Below, in pieces: positions 8,934 through 18,812 of a stretch of 54,283 nucleotides of DNA. This DNA comes from Limnohabitans sp. Rim8 (GTDB taxonomy: Bacteria > Pseudomonadota > Gammaproteobacteria > Burkholderiales > Burkholderiaceae_C). The stretch spans positions 1 to 54,283 of the forward strand of contig CAMDFT010000011.1 in NCBI GenBank assembly GCA_945897795.1, given 5' to 3'. The number at the start of each line of letters is the position of its first letter. The stretch's first letter is position 1. A model generated the notes under the pieces. That model worked only from the letters and a program-made list of their open reading frames with translations, did no database searches and was not told where the DNA came from. The translations under genes and the position numbers were made by a program.

Positions 8934-8968
8934 AAGGAGGATGAAGGCTTGGCCTTCATCCTCCTTTT
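8934..8968 (+). terminator. rho-independent terminator after narL
   Basis: A perfect 15-bp stem (aaggaggatgaaggc, 8934-8948, pairing with 8952-8966) with a 3-nt loop ttg, ending in tttt. It separates the nsrR-narX-narL unit from the narK-narGHJI unit. The near-perfect symmetry would let it work on the opposite strand too, although there is no converging gene. Confidence 0.85.
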
Positions 8969-9050
8969 GCATTGCGTGACGTGGTCTTCAGGTCGATACC
9001 CAACGCCGATCCAAACATCCAAACTGCATGCACAAGTTTGGAGAGCAGTG

Positions 9051-10319
9051 ATGGCGAATGAATTGATTCAACAACGCAAAGCATGGTCGGTGCTGATTGT
9101 GAGCACGCTGGCTTTTACCGTCTGTTTCATGGTGTGGATGATGTTCGGCGTGATCGGTATTCCGATCAAAAAAATGCTGGATCTCAATGCCACCCAATTT
9201 GGCTTGCTGATGGCGATGCCGGTGTTGACCGGTTCGCTGGTGCGGGTCCCATTGGGTATCTGGACCGACCGTTATGGTGGTCGCATCGTCATGGCTTTGT
9301 TGATGGCGGCCACAGTCCCCGCGATTTGGTTGATGTCCTACGCCACGGCGTATTGGCAGTTTCTTGTCATTGGCTTGTTTGTCGGATTGGCCGGTGGTTC
9401 TTTCTCTGTGGGAACCCCCTATGTGGCGCGTTGGTTCCCTAAGAAGCAGCAAGGCATGGCCATGGGCGTGTATGGCGCTGGCAACTCTGGATCTGCTGTG
9501 AATAAATTCATTGCTCCCGTGATTTTGGTGGCCTTTGGTTGGGCGATGGTGCCGCAGGTGTATGCCGCCATCATGGCGGGCACGGTGGTGGTGTTTTGGT
9601 TATTCAGCTACAGCGAACCCTCGCATCTGGTGACGATTCGTGTGTCTTTCAAAGACCAACTTAAAGCGCTCAAAGACCCTGTTGTACTCAAGTACTGCCA
9701 GTACTACAGCATTGTGTTTGGTGGGTATGTGGCGTTGGCTTTGTGGATGGTGCAGTACTACATCGGCGAATACGGTTTGGACATTCGCGTGGCGGCCTTA
9801 TTGGCAGCGTGCTTCTCTCTGCCTGGCGGTGTGCTGCGAGCGATGGGTGGTGTGCTCAGCGATAAGTATGGTGCGCACGGCGTGACTTGGTGGGTGCTCT
9901 GGGTCAGTTGGATCTGCTTGTTCTTGCTGTCTTACCCACAAACCGAATTCACCATTGCTACCGTCACAGGACCACAGACGTTCGTGCTGGGCCTGAACGT
10001 CTACATGTTCACCGCGATCATGTTCGTACTCGGTATTGCTTTTGCCTTTGGCAAGGCCAGTGTTTTCAAGTACATCGCCGATGACTACCCACACAACATT
10101 GGTGCCATCAGCGGCATCGTGGGCCTGGCCGGTGGTTTGGGGGGCTTCGTCCTGCCTATTTTGTTTGGTGCGTTGGTGGATGTGACAGGCATTCGCAGCA
10201 GCGCCTTCATGTTGATGTATGGCGTGGTCTGGGTGTCACTCATCTGGATGTATTGGACGGAAGTACGCAAAACCAGCGTTATGGGTCGTCCCCATCCAGA
10301 GTCTGCGCTTCAGGCTTGA
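9051..10319 (+). CDS. narK: nitrate/nitrite transporter, NarK family (first copy)
   Basis: A 422-residue, about 12-helix major facilitator protein of the nitrate/nitrite porter family. Seen: MMFGVIGIPIKKMLDLNATQFG in the first helix region, LVRVPLGIWTDRYGGR (MFS loop 2-3 motif), GLAGGSFSVGTPYVARWFP and GVYGAGNSGSAVNKF (nitrate-signature-like Gly-rich helix), and a second signature GIVGLAGGLGGFVLP near the C-terminus. The ATG at 9051 follows ggagag; a longer frame from 8949 would start in the terminator and is rejected. This shorter type is usually a proton-coupled nitrate importer (NarK1 type), a subtype inferred from pairing with the longer copy downstream. Confidence 0.9.
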   Translation: MANELIQQRKAWSVLIVSTLAFTVCFMVWMMFGVIGIPIKKMLDLNATQFGLLMAMPVLTGSLVRVPLGIWTDRYGGRIVMALLMAATVPAIWLMSYATAYWQFLVIGLFVGLAGGSFSVGTPYVARWFPKKQQGMAMGVYGAGNSGSAVNKFIAPVILVAFGWAMVPQVYAAIMAGTVVVFWLFSYSEPSHLVTIRVSFKDQLKALKDPVVLKYCQYYSIVFGGYVALALWMVQYYIGEYGLDIRVAALLAACFSLPGGVLRAMGGVLSDKYGAHGVTWWVLWVSWICLFLLSYPQTEFTIATVTGPQTFVLGLNVYMFTAIMFVLGIAFAFGKASVFKYIADDYPHNIGAISGIVGLAGGLGGFVLPILFGALVDVTGIRSSAFMLMYGVVWVSLIWMYWTEVRKTSVMGRPHPESALQA

Positions 10320-10342
10320 GTTTCCATTTATCAAGGATTGAC

Positions 10343-11983
10343 ATGGACAAAAAACAAAACATCAACGCCGTTCAGGGCACAGACATCAGTGATTGGCGTC
10401 CCGAAGACGAGACGTTTTGGGAGAGCACCGGCAAGCGCATCGCTTACCGCAATCTCTGGATTTCGGTGCCTGCGCTCTTGTGCGGATTTGCCATCTGGGG
10501 CATGTGGGGCATCATCACGGTGCAGATGCTCAACTTGGGTTTTCCTTTCACCCAGGCTGAGCTATTCAGCCTCACGGCGATTGCAGGTTTGGCAGGTGCC
10601 ACCATGCGCATTCCAGCCTCGTTCGTGATCCGTCTGTCTGGTGGCCGCAACACGATTTTCTTGACGACCGCCATGTTGTTGGCGCCTGCGTTGGGAACGG
10701 GCATGGCCTTGCAGCACCCCGAGTGGCCGTTGTGGGTCTTCCAGCTCATGGCACTTTGGTCTGGTGTCGGTGGTGGCAACTTTGCCAGCTCTATGTCCAA
10801 CATTGGCACCTTTTTCCCCAAGCGTTTGCAGGGCACGGCGTTGGGACTGAACGCCGGCTTGGGCAACTTTGGCGTGACCACCATGCAGATCGTGATCCCC
10901 TTGGTCATGACGGTGAGCTTGTTTGGCGGCTTGGGTGGTGAGCCCATGACCTTGGTGAAGGACAGTGGTTGGATTCTGGGCAAGATTGCGGCTGGTACGC
11001 CGACTTGGGTGCAAAACGCAGGCTTTGCTTGGGTCTTGTCATTGGTTCCGTTGTCGGTGGCTTGCTATTTCGGTATGAACAACCTGACCACGGTGTCGCC
11101 CAACATCGGCGGCACCATTCCTGCCTTCTTCAAAATCATCTGGCTTTACACCTTGTCGTTTGTCCCCGCCGGTGTCGGTCTGTATTTGTACCTGCCCGCC
11201 CCCAGTGGTTTAGGCATCCTCAACATGTGGCTGGTGATGCCGCTCATCATCGCGAGCACGTTGATGGTGATGAAGCTCACGGCCTTTGGCACGATGAAGG
11301 ACAACATCGCGGCACAGTTTGCTATTTTCAAGAACAAGCACACGTGGTCAATGACGGTGCTCTACATCGTGACATTCGGCAGCTTCATCGGATTCTCGAT
11401 GGCATTGCCCCTTTCAATCACTGTGATCTTCGGCATCAGCCATGTGCCTGATGCCAGTGGCGTGCTGCAGCACACCCTGAAAAACCCCAACGCACCCTCT
11501 GCGTTGACGTATGCCTGGATTGGCCCGTTTGTCGGCGCCTTGGTCAGACCTGTTGGCGGCTGGTTGTCAGACAAAACGGGGGGGTCCATCGTCACGCAGA
11601 TCATCTCGGCCGTGATGGTGGTGGCCTCTGCCAGCGTGGGCTATGTGATGTGGTTGGCTTACCAGTCCGCATCGCCAGAGCAGTACTTTTTGACCTTTAT
11701 GTTGTTGTTCATTTTGCTGTTCACGGCCAGTGGCATTGGTAACGGCTCGACGTTTCGCACCATCGCTGTGATCTTTGACCGGCAACAAGCCGGCCCTGTG
11801 CTGGGCTGGACATCGGCCATCGCCGCCTATGGCGCCTTCATCGCGCCGGTGGTGATTGGTCAGCAGATCAAAGCTGGGACGCCCGAAGTCGCGATGTACG
11901 GCTTTGCTATTTTTTATGCGCTGTGCCTTGTCCTGAATTGGTGGTTTTACCTGCGTGCAGGTGCCGAAATTCGTAACCCTTGA
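10343..11983 (+). CDS. narK: nitrate/nitrite transporter, NarK family (second copy, long type)
   Basis: A 546-residue major facilitator protein, longer than the first copy by inserts between helices. Blocks seen are MLNLGFPFTQAELFSLTAIAGL, ATMRIPASFVIRLSGGR, GVGGGNFASSMSNIGTFFP, LGLNAGLGNFGVTTMQ (nitrate signature) and a late SGIGNGSTFRTIAVIF. The length and the extended loop match NarK2-type nitrate/nitrite antiporters, which export nitrite made by NarGHI. It is 23 bp downstream of the first narK and 49 bp upstream of narG, so one transcript is likely. The start ATG is preceded by aagga. Confidence 0.9.
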   Translation: MDKKQNINAVQGTDISDWRPEDETFWESTGKRIAYRNLWISVPALLCGFAIWGMWGIITVQMLNLGFPFTQAELFSLTAIAGLAGATMRIPASFVIRLSGGRNTIFLTTAMLLAPALGTGMALQHPEWPLWVFQLMALWSGVGGGNFASSMSNIGTFFPKRLQGTALGLNAGLGNFGVTTMQIVIPLVMTVSLFGGLGGEPMTLVKDSGWILGKIAAGTPTWVQNAGFAWVLSLVPLSVACYFGMNNLTTVSPNIGGTIPAFFKIIWLYTLSFVPAGVGLYLYLPAPSGLGILNMWLVMPLIIASTLMVMKLTAFGTMKDNIAAQFAIFKNKHTWSMTVLYIVTFGSFIGFSMALPLSITVIFGISHVPDASGVLQHTLKNPNAPSALTYAWIGPFVGALVRPVGGWLSDKTGGSIVTQIISAVMVVASASVGYVMWLAYQSASPEQYFLTFMLLFILLFTASGIGNGSTFRTIAVIFDRQQAGPVLGWTSAIAAYGAFIAPVVIGQQIKAGTPEVAMYGFAIFYALCLVLNWWFYLRAGAEIRNP

Positions 11984-11996
11984 AATTGTTTGAAAA

Positions 11997-12014
11997 GGGG
12001 TCGCGAATGACCCC
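11997..12014 (+). other. small hairpin in the narK-narG spacer
   Basis: GGGGTC and GACCCC arms (11997-12002 and 12009-12014) with a 6-nt loop form a perfect short stem just ahead of the narG ribosome binding site (ggag). There is no T-run, so it is not a terminator. It could be an RNA processing or stability element that sets narG level relative to narK (inference). Confidence 0.4.
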
Positions 12015-12032
12015 GATGCATTGGAGAAACCT

Positions 12033-15000
12033 ATGAGTCATTTTCTAGATCGATTGAATTATTTTTCAAACCCCAAGGAAGCTTTTTCGGGTGGCCACGG
12101 TGTGACCACGGGCGAAGACCGCACATGGGAGGACGCCTACCGTGACCGTTGGGCGCACGACAAAATTGTGCGCAGCACCCACGGCGTGAACTGCACCGGT
12201 TCGTGTTCGTGGAAGATTTACGTCAAGGGCGGCATCGTCACTTGGGAAACCCAGCAAACCGATTACCCCCGCACACGCCCAGACTTGCCCAACCACGAGC
12301 CTCGCGGTTGTGCCCGAGGCGCATCGTATTCTTGGTATTTGTACAGCGCTAACCGCGTCAAGTACCCCATGATCCGCGCCCGCTTGCTCAAGCATTGGCG
12401 TGCCGCTTTGGCTGTGGCCAAGAGTCCGGTGGATGCTTGGACCAGCATTGTTGAAAACCCCAGCGCACGCCTTGAATGGCAAGAGCAGCGTGGCTTGGGC
12501 GGCTTTGTGCGCAGCACGTGGGAAGAGGTGAACCAGATCATTGCCAGCGCCAACGTCTACACCATCAAGCAATATGGCGCGGACCGCATCATCGGTTTTT
12601 CACCCATCCCAGCCATGTCCATGATCAGCTATGCCGCAGGTAGCCGTTACCTGTCGTTGATCGGCGGCGTCAGCATGAGCTTTTACGATTGGTATTGCGA
12701 TTTGCCGCCCTCCAGTCCCCAGGTTTGGGGTGAGCAAACCGACGTGCCTGAATCAGCAGATTGGTACAACTCCACCTTCATCATTGCTTGGGGCTCCAAT
12801 GTGCCGCAAACGCGCACGCCCGATGCCCACTTTTTCACCGAGGTGCGCTACAAAGGTGCCAAGACCGTCGCCATCACCCCCGACTATGCCGAGATCAGCA
12901 AATTGGCCGATCTTTGGATGCATCCCAAGCAAGGCACCGACGCTGCCATCGCCATGGCAATGGGCCACGTGATTCTCAAAGAGTTTTACTTCGACAAGCG
13001 CAGTGCTTATTTTGACGACTACGTGCGTCGCTACACCGACATGCCCAACCTGGTGCAACTCGAAGCGCGCACGCTGCCAGATGGCCGCAAAGTCACGGTG
13101 CCAGGTCGCTACTTGCGGGCCAGTGATTTCAACGGCAAGCTCGGACAAGACAACAACCCCGAGTGGAAAACGGTTGCGCTCGACCAGGCCGACCGTGTGG
13201 TTTTGCCGAACGGCTCCATCGGTTTCCGCTGGGGCGCCGAAGGCCGCAGTGATGCAGGCAAATGGAACCTCGAGGACAAAGAGGCGCGCGGGGGCAATGA
13301 AGTCAAACTCAAACTGAGCTTGATGGAAGGAGAGGGAACGGACTACGAGGTGGGCGAGGTCGCTTTTCCGTATTTCGGCGGCATCGATACCCCCAACTTC
13401 AGCGCCAACAAACAAGCCAGCGCGGTAGATGATGTGCTGGTGCGCAAGGTGCCCGTGCGTCGCATCAAGCTGGGCAAAGCCGGTGAAGAGCGCTATGCCT
13501 TGGTCGCCACGGTGTTTGACTTGACGGCGGCCAACTATGGCGTGGGCCGTGGTCTGCCTGGCGAAGATGTCGCCGCCAGTTACGACGACGACACGCCTTA
13601 CACACCCGCATGGCAAGAAAAAATCACAGGCGTGAAACGCGATCAAGTGATCGCTGTCGCACGCCAGTTTGCCGACAACGCAGACAAGACACGCGGCAAG
13701 TCCATGGTCATCATCGGTGCGGCCATGAACCATTGGTACCACAGCGACATGAACTACCGCGGCATCATCAACATGCTGATGATGTGCGGCTGCATCGGTC
13801 AAAGTGGTGGCGGTTGGGCGCACTACGTGGGCCAAGAAAAATTACGTCCACAAACTGGCTGGACCGCCTTGGCGTTCGCCTTGGATTGGGTGCGTCCACC
13901 CCGCCAGATGAACAGCACCAGCTTTTTCTACGCGCACACCGACCAGTGGCGTTATGAACGACTTGGTGTGGAGGAGATTTTGTCGCCCTTGGCAGACAAG
14001 ACCAAGTTCGGCGGCAGCATGATCGACTACAACGTGCGTGCCGAACGCATGGGCTGGTTGCCCAGTGCGCCGCAACTGCAAACCAACCCGATGCAGGTGG
14101 TCAAGGATGCCCAAGCCCAAGGCATGGACCCCAAAGCGTACGCTGTCAAATCACTCAAAGACGGCAGTCTCAAGATGAGCTGCGAAGACCCAGACCACCC
14201 TTTGAACTGGCCCCGCAACATGTTTGTGTGGCGCTCCAATATTTTGGGTTCGTCTGGCAAAGGCCATGAGTATTTCCTCAAGCATCTGCTCGGTACCTCA
14301 CACGGTGTGCAGGGCAAAGACTTGGGCGCTGAAGAGGCTAAACCCACCGAAGTGACTTGGCACGACCAAGCGCCTGAAGGCAAACTTGACTTGCTGGTCA
14401 CGTTGGACTTTCGCATGAGCACCACCTGTTTGTACTCAGACATCGTGTTGCCCACCGCCACGTGGTACGAGAAGAATGACCTCAACACCAGCGACATGCA
14501 CCCCTTCATCCACCCCTTGTCGACCGCGGTGGATCCAGCTTGGCAGAGCAAGAGCGATTGGGAGATCTACAAAGGGTTTGCCAAATCTTTCAGTGAAGTG
14601 TGTGTCGGTCATTTGGGCGTGGAAAAAGAGCTGATGCTCACCCCTCTCATGCACGACACGCCTGCCGAATTGGCGCAAGCGTTGGATGTGCAAGAGTGGA
14701 GCAAAGGCGATTGCGATCTGATCCCTGGCGTGACAGCGCCACAGATCAGCGTCGTCGAACGCGACTACCCCAACACCTACAAGCGCTTCACCGCTCTGGG
14801 GCCGCTGCTGGAGAAGCTTGGCAACGGTGGCAAGGGCATTGGTTGGAACACGAACGATGAAGTGCAGCAACTTGGTGAACTCAATGGCAAGGTTCGCGCC
14901 CCTGGCGTGACACAAGGCATGCCAAAGATTGAAACCGACATCGACGCCTGCGAGGTGGTGTTGCAACTCGCGCCGGAGACCAATGGCCATGTCGCTGTGA

Positions 15001-15827
15001 AGGCCTGGGAGGCCTTGGGCAAGATCACAGGTCGTGACCACACGCATTTGGCCTTGCACCGCGAGGATGAAAAAATTCGTTTCCGAGACATCCAAGCGCA
15101 GCCACGCAAGATCATCAGTTCGCCGACTTGGTCGGGACTTGAGAGCGAAAAAGTGTCGTACAACGCGGGTTATACCAACGTCCACGAATACATTCCATGG
15201 CGCACGCTGACGGGTCGTCAACAGTTCTATCTGGACCATCCATGGATGTTGGCCTTTGGTGAAGGCATGACCACCTACCGTCCACCGGTGGACTTGAAAA
15301 CCGTGGACGAGATGCTCAATCGCCGTCCCAACGGCAACAAGGAAATCTCACTCAACTTCATCACACCGCACCAGAAGTGGGGCATCCACAGCACGTACAG
15401 CGACAACCTGCACATGCTGACGCTGAACCGCGGTGGGCCTGTGATTTGGCTGAGTGAAGATGATGCGAAGAGCGCAGGCATCGTCGACAACGACTGGGTG
15501 GAATTGTTCAACAGCAATGGTGCGATTGCCGCCCGTGCTGTGGTGAGTCAACGTGTCAATCGAGGCATGGTGATGATGTACCACGCACAGGAGAAAACGA
15601 TCAATACCCCGGGCTCAGAAATCACCGGCATCCGAGGCGGCATTCACAACTCAGTGACGCGCATCGTGACCAAGCCCACCCACATGATTGGTGGCTACGC
15701 CCAGTTCAGTTACGGCTTCAACTACTACGGAACCATTGGCACCAACCGCGACGAATTTGTCGTGGTTCGCAAGATGCACAAGGTCGATTGGTTAGATGAC
15801 GAAGCGCCTGCAACGGTTCAGGCTTGA
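12033..15827 (+). CDS. narG: respiratory nitrate reductase alpha subunit NarG
   Basis: A 1264-residue catalytic subunit, close to the 1247 residues of E. coli NarG, carrying Mo-bis-MGD and the FS0 [4Fe-4S] cluster. FS0 ligands are His50, Cys54 and Cys58 (HGVNCTGSC) and the Cys of PRGCARGASYSWYLYS, the same spacing as in E. coli. There is no twin-Arg leader, as usual for membrane-bound NarG facing the cytoplasm. The Asp of LPPSSPQVWGEQTD lies where the Mo-ligating Asp is expected. ATG 12033 has ggag upstream; TTG 12021 is a weaker alternative. First enzyme gene of narGHJI; reduces nitrate to nitrite with quinol electrons passed through NarI and NarH. Confidence 0.97.
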   Translation: MSHFLDRLNYFSNPKEAFSGGHGVTTGEDRTWEDAYRDRWAHDKIVRSTHGVNCTGSCSWKIYVKGGIVTWETQQTDYPRTRPDLPNHEPRGCARGASYSWYLYSANRVKYPMIRARLLKHWRAALAVAKSPVDAWTSIVENPSARLEWQEQRGLGGFVRSTWEEVNQIIASANVYTIKQYGADRIIGFSPIPAMSMISYAAGSRYLSLIGGVSMSFYDWYCDLPPSSPQVWGEQTDVPESADWYNSTFIIAWGSNVPQTRTPDAHFFTEVRYKGAKTVAITPDYAEISKLADLWMHPKQGTDAAIAMAMGHVILKEFYFDKRSAYFDDYVRRYTDMPNLVQLEARTLPDGRKVTVPGRYLRASDFNGKLGQDNNPEWKTVALDQADRVVLPNGSIGFRWGAEGRSDAGKWNLEDKEARGGNEVKLKLSLMEGEGTDYEVGEVAFPYFGGIDTPNFSANKQASAVDDVLVRKVPVRRIKLGKAGEERYALVATVFDLTAANYGVGRGLPGEDVAASYDDDTPYTPAWQEKITGVKRDQVIAVARQFADNADKTRGKSMVIIGAAMNHWYHSDMNYRGIINMLMMCGCIGQSGGGWAHYVGQEKLRPQTGWTALAFALDWVRPPRQMNSTSFFYAHTDQWRYERLGVEEILSPLADKTKFGGSMIDYNVRAERMGWLPSAPQLQTNPMQVVKDAQAQGMDPKAYAVKSLKDGSLKMSCEDPDHPLNWPRNMFVWRSNILGSSGKGHEYFLKHLLGTSHGVQGKDLGAEEAKPTEVTWHDQAPEGKLDLLVTLDFRMSTTCLYSDIVLPTATWYEKNDLNTSDMHPFIHPLSTAVDPAWQSKSDWEIYKGFAKSFSEVCVGHLGVEKELMLTPLMHDTPAELAQALDVQEWSKGDCDLIPGVTAPQISVVERDYPNTYKRFTALGPLLEKLGNGGKGIGWNTNDEVQQLGELNGKVRAPGVTQGMPKIETDIDACEVVLQLAPETNGHVAVKAWEALGKITGRDHTHLALHREDEKIRFRDIQAQPRKIISSPTWSGLESEKVSYNAGYTNVHEYIPWRTLTGRQQFYLDHPWMLAFGEGMTTYRPPVDLKTVDEMLNRRPNGNKEISLNFITPHQKWGIHSTYSDNLHMLTLNRGGPVIWLSEDDAKSAGIVDNDWVELFNSNGAIAARAVVSQRVNRGMVMMYHAQEKTINTPGSEITGIRGGIHNSVTRIVTKPTHMIGGYAQFSYGFNYYGTIGTNRDEFVVVRKMHKVDWLDDEAPATVQA

Positions 15828-15838
15828 AGGAGATACCT

Positions 15839-17371
15839 ATGAAAATACGCGCACAAATTGCCATGGTCCTGAACCTGGACAAATGCATCGGATGCCACAC
15901 CTGTTCGGTCACCTGTAAAAACGTGTGGACCAGCCGTCCCGGTGTGGAATACGCATGGTTCAACAACGTCGAGACCAAGCCCGGCATTGGCTACCCCAAA
16001 GAGTGGGAAAACCAAGACAAATGGCATGGTGGCTGGACCCGCAAAGCCGATGGTTCGATCGAACCCAAGCAGGGTGGCAAGTGGAAGCTGTTGATGCGCA
16101 TATTTGCGAATCCCAACATGCCTCAGATCGACGACTACTACGAACCGTTCACCTATGACTACGAGCACCTGCAAAGTGCACCCGAGTCCAGGGCCACCCC
16201 CACGGCACGCCCACGCAGCTTGATCACGGGTCAACGCATGCAGAAGATCGAGTGGGGCCCTAACTGGGAAGAGATTTTGGGCGGCGAGTTCAGCAAACGG
16301 AGCAAAGACGCCAACCTCGCCAACTTCGACCAAGTCCAAAAAGAGATGGTTGGCCAGTTTGAAAACACCTTCATGATGTATTTGCCACGCCTGTGCGAAC
16401 ACTGCTTGAACCCGACCTGTGTGGCCTCGTGCCCGTCAGGATCGATCTACAAGCGTGAAGACGACGGCATCGTGTTGATCGACCAAGACAAGTGCCGTGG
16501 TTGGCGCATGTGCGTGAGCGGCTGCCCTTACAAGAAGATTTATTACAACTGGCAAAGTGGCAAAGCAGAGAAGTGCATCTTCTGCTTTCCACGCATCGAA
16601 GCGGGTCAACCCACGGTGTGTTCAGAGACTTGCGTGGGCCGTATCCGTTACCTCGGTGTGGTGTTGTACGACGCAGACCGCATCGCTGAAGCCGCAAGCA
16701 CGGAGAACGAAAAGGACTTGTACCAAGCCCAGCTCGACATCTTCCTCAACCCGCACGATCCCAAGGTGATTGAGCAAGCCCGCTTAGACGGCATCCCCGA
16801 GTCTTGGCTCGAGGGTGCGCGCAACAGCCCGGTCTACAAAATGGCGATTGATTGGAAAGTCGCGTTGCCACTGCACCCCGAATATCGGACGCTCCCGATG
16901 GTGTGGTACGTGCCACCGTTGTCACCCATCGCGGCGGCTGCCAATGCCGGTCATGTTGGCATGAACGGCGAGTTGCCTGATGTGTCGCAAATGCGCATCC
17001 CCGTCCAGTACTTGGCAAATTTGCTGACCGCTGGCGACGTCGCCCCCGTCACCCGCGCCCTCGAACGCATGTTGGCCATGCGCGCCTACCAGCGCGGCAA
17101 ACATGTGGATGGTGTCGAGAACTATGCCGTATTGGAGCAAACCGGTTTGACCGTCGCTCAAGTCGAAGAGATGTACCAAATCATGGCCATCGCGAATTAC
17201 GAAGATCGCTTTGTGATCCCAAGCTCGCACCGTGAATATGCAGAAAACGCCTTTGATGTGCGGGGTGGCTGCGGCTTCTCGTTTGGCAATGGTTGCTCTG
17301 ATGGGCAGTCCGATGCCAGTTTGTTTGGCGGTGACAAACGCCGCACGATTCCGATTCAACCTGTCGTCTAA
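15839..17371 (+). CDS. narH: respiratory nitrate reductase beta subunit NarH
   Basis: A 510-residue iron-sulfur subunit with four ferredoxin-like Cys groups: CIGCHTC near the N-terminus, CEHCLNPTCVASCPSG, CRGWRMCVSGCPYKK and CIFC followed by CSETC. In the third group Trp replaces one Cys, the known NarH substitution that produces a [3Fe-4S] centre. The clusters wire electrons from the NarI haems to NarG. The ATG follows aaggaga at ideal spacing and lies 11 bp after narG. No defect is seen. Confidence 0.97.
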   Translation: MKIRAQIAMVLNLDKCIGCHTCSVTCKNVWTSRPGVEYAWFNNVETKPGIGYPKEWENQDKWHGGWTRKADGSIEPKQGGKWKLLMRIFANPNMPQIDDYYEPFTYDYEHLQSAPESRATPTARPRSLITGQRMQKIEWGPNWEEILGGEFSKRSKDANLANFDQVQKEMVGQFENTFMMYLPRLCEHCLNPTCVASCPSGSIYKREDDGIVLIDQDKCRGWRMCVSGCPYKKIYYNWQSGKAEKCIFCFPRIEAGQPTVCSETCVGRIRYLGVVLYDADRIAEAASTENEKDLYQAQLDIFLNPHDPKVIEQARLDGIPESWLEGARNSPVYKMAIDWKVALPLHPEYRTLPMVWYVPPLSPIAAAANAGHVGMNGELPDVSQMRIPVQYLANLLTAGDVAPVTRALERMLAMRAYQRGKHVDGVENYAVLEQTGLTVAQVEEMYQIMAIANYEDRFVIPSSHREYAENAFDVRGGCGFSFGNGCSDGQSDASLFGGDKRRTIPIQPVV

Positions 17372-17383
17372 ATCGAGGCACCT

Positions 17384-18064
17384 ATGAAACCCATTCGTTA
17401 TTCCCTACGCGTGTTGTCGAAGTTGCTGTCGTATCCGGACGCTGAGCTGCGTCAGCAATTCCTTCTGCTGTTGCCAGTGCTCGAAGAAGAGGGCGCACTT
17501 GGCTTGGCGCGTCGCACCGAACTGCAAGCCTTGGTCACGCACCTGTTGCGTCTCGACACATTGGATGCCGAGGCGCGCTACGTCGAGACCTTCGACCGTG
17601 GCCGTGCGACTTGTCTGCACTTGTTTGAACATGTGCACGGCGACTCTCGCGACCGTGGTCCGGCCATGATCGATCTGACCCAAACGTATGAGCAATCGGG
17701 CTTGTTCCTCGCCCCTGAAGAGTTGCCTGACCATTTGTGCGTGGTGTTGGAGTTCGCTTCAACCCAAACGCCCGAGGTGGCCAAAGCATTCTTGGGGGAA
17801 ATGGCGCACATCTTGAACGCCATCTTCAGTGCCTTGCTCAAACGCGAAAGCCCCTACGCCGTGGTGGTGGCTGCCGTGCTCGAACTGACAGGTCACAAGG
17901 CCCAAGCGGTTGTGATCGCTGCGGAAGAGTCCCTTGACGACAGCTGGAGCGAGCCCGAAGCCTTTGATGGCTGTAGCACGCGTGGCCAGGCCCGTCCGGG
18001 TGATGTCCAACCCATTCATTTCGTGAAAAAGGCCGCCAACCACACGCCGGGAGTTTCAGTATGA
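17384..18064 (+). CDS. narJ: nitrate reductase assembly chaperone NarJ (delta)
   Basis: A 226-residue all-helical, TorD-like chaperone. It begins with the family pattern YSLRVLSKLLSYPD, followed by YVETFDRGRATCLHLFEHVHGDSRDRG, the best conserved NarJ block. It binds the NarG N-terminus and holds it until the molybdenum cofactor and FS0 are inserted, and is not part of the final enzyme. The stop overlaps the narI start by 4 bp. The C-terminal 30 residues are variable, as in the family. Confidence 0.94.
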   Translation: MKPIRYSLRVLSKLLSYPDAELRQQFLLLLPVLEEEGALGLARRTELQALVTHLLRLDTLDAEARYVETFDRGRATCLHLFEHVHGDSRDRGPAMIDLTQTYEQSGLFLAPEELPDHLCVVLEFASTQTPEVAKAFLGEMAHILNAIFSALLKRESPYAVVVAAVLELTGHKAQAVVIAAEESLDDSWSEPEAFDGCSTRGQARPGDVQPIHFVKKAANHTPGVSV

Positions 18065-18780
18065 GTTACCTTGATCATTTCATTTTTGGCCTCTACCCGT
18101 ACATTGCACTGAGTGTGTTTTTGCTCGGAAGTCTGATCCGTTTCGACCGCGATCAGTACACCTGGAAGAGTGATTCTTCCCAACTCCTGCGCGGCGGTCA
18201 GTTGCGTTGGGGTAGCAACTTGTTCCATGTCGGCGTGTTGTTTTTGTTGGGCGGACACAGCGTGGGCATGCTCACACCCCACTTTGTGTACGAACACTTC
18301 ATGACGGCTGGCGACAAGCAATTGTTGGCCATGGTCTCGGGCGGTGTTTTCGGCGTGATGGGGTTCATCGGCGTGTCGATGCTGTTGCACCGCCGATGGT
18401 TTGATGTGCGCATCCGTGTGAACAGCAAAACCAGCGATATCGTGTTGCTGGTGTTGCTGTGGGTTCAGTTCGCTTTGGGCTTGGCCACGATCCCGCTGTC
18501 TGCACAGCATTTGGATGGCGGCATGATGCTCAAGCTCGCCGAATGGGCGCAACGCATCGTCACCTTCCGCGGTGGTGCAGTGGAATTGTTGTCTGAAGCC
18601 AGTTGGATCTTCAAGGCACACATGTTCTTGGGCATGAGCATCTTCTTCATCTTTCCGTTCACGCGCCTGGTGCACGTCTGGAGTGGCTTTGGTACCTTGG
18701 CCTATCTGGTGCGTCCGTACCAGTTGGTGCGCAGCCGCCGCATGGGCATGACGCCCCGCGTGCCACCCAGCCGTCGTTGA
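18061..18780 (+). CDS. narI: respiratory nitrate reductase gamma subunit NarI (cytochrome b)
   Basis: A 239-residue, five-helix membrane protein that oxidises quinol and holds two b haems. His ligands are visible as the pair in SNLFHVGVLFLLGGHSVGM and the pair in FKAHMFLGMSIFFIFPFTRLVHVW, in the usual helices. It anchors NarGH on the cytoplasmic face. The Arg-rich tail fits the cytoplasmic end. It starts within the narJ stop (ATGA) and is followed after 32 bp by the isomerase gene. Confidence 0.96.
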   Translation: MSYLDHFIFGLYPYIALSVFLLGSLIRFDRDQYTWKSDSSQLLRGGQLRWGSNLFHVGVLFLLGGHSVGMLTPHFVYEHFMTAGDKQLLAMVSGGVFGVMGFIGVSMLLHRRWFDVRIRVNSKTSDIVLLVLLWVQFALGLATIPLSAQHLDGGMMLKLAEWAQRIVTFRGGAVELLSEASWIFKAHMFLGMSIFFIFPFTRLVHVWSGFGTLAYLVRPYQLVRSRRMGMTPRVPPSRR

Positions 18781-18812
18781 AATTTCGCACCCCACACATT
18801 CAGGACTCAACC

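Noticed and set aside
8949..9050. Long N-terminal extension of the first narK
   Set aside because: It would start in the terminator hairpin; the family N-terminus and a ribosome binding site fit 9051.
12066..15239. Long minus-strand open frames opposite narG and elsewhere
   Set aside because: They mirror real genes in codon-biased DNA, carry no family motifs and have no ribosome binding sites.
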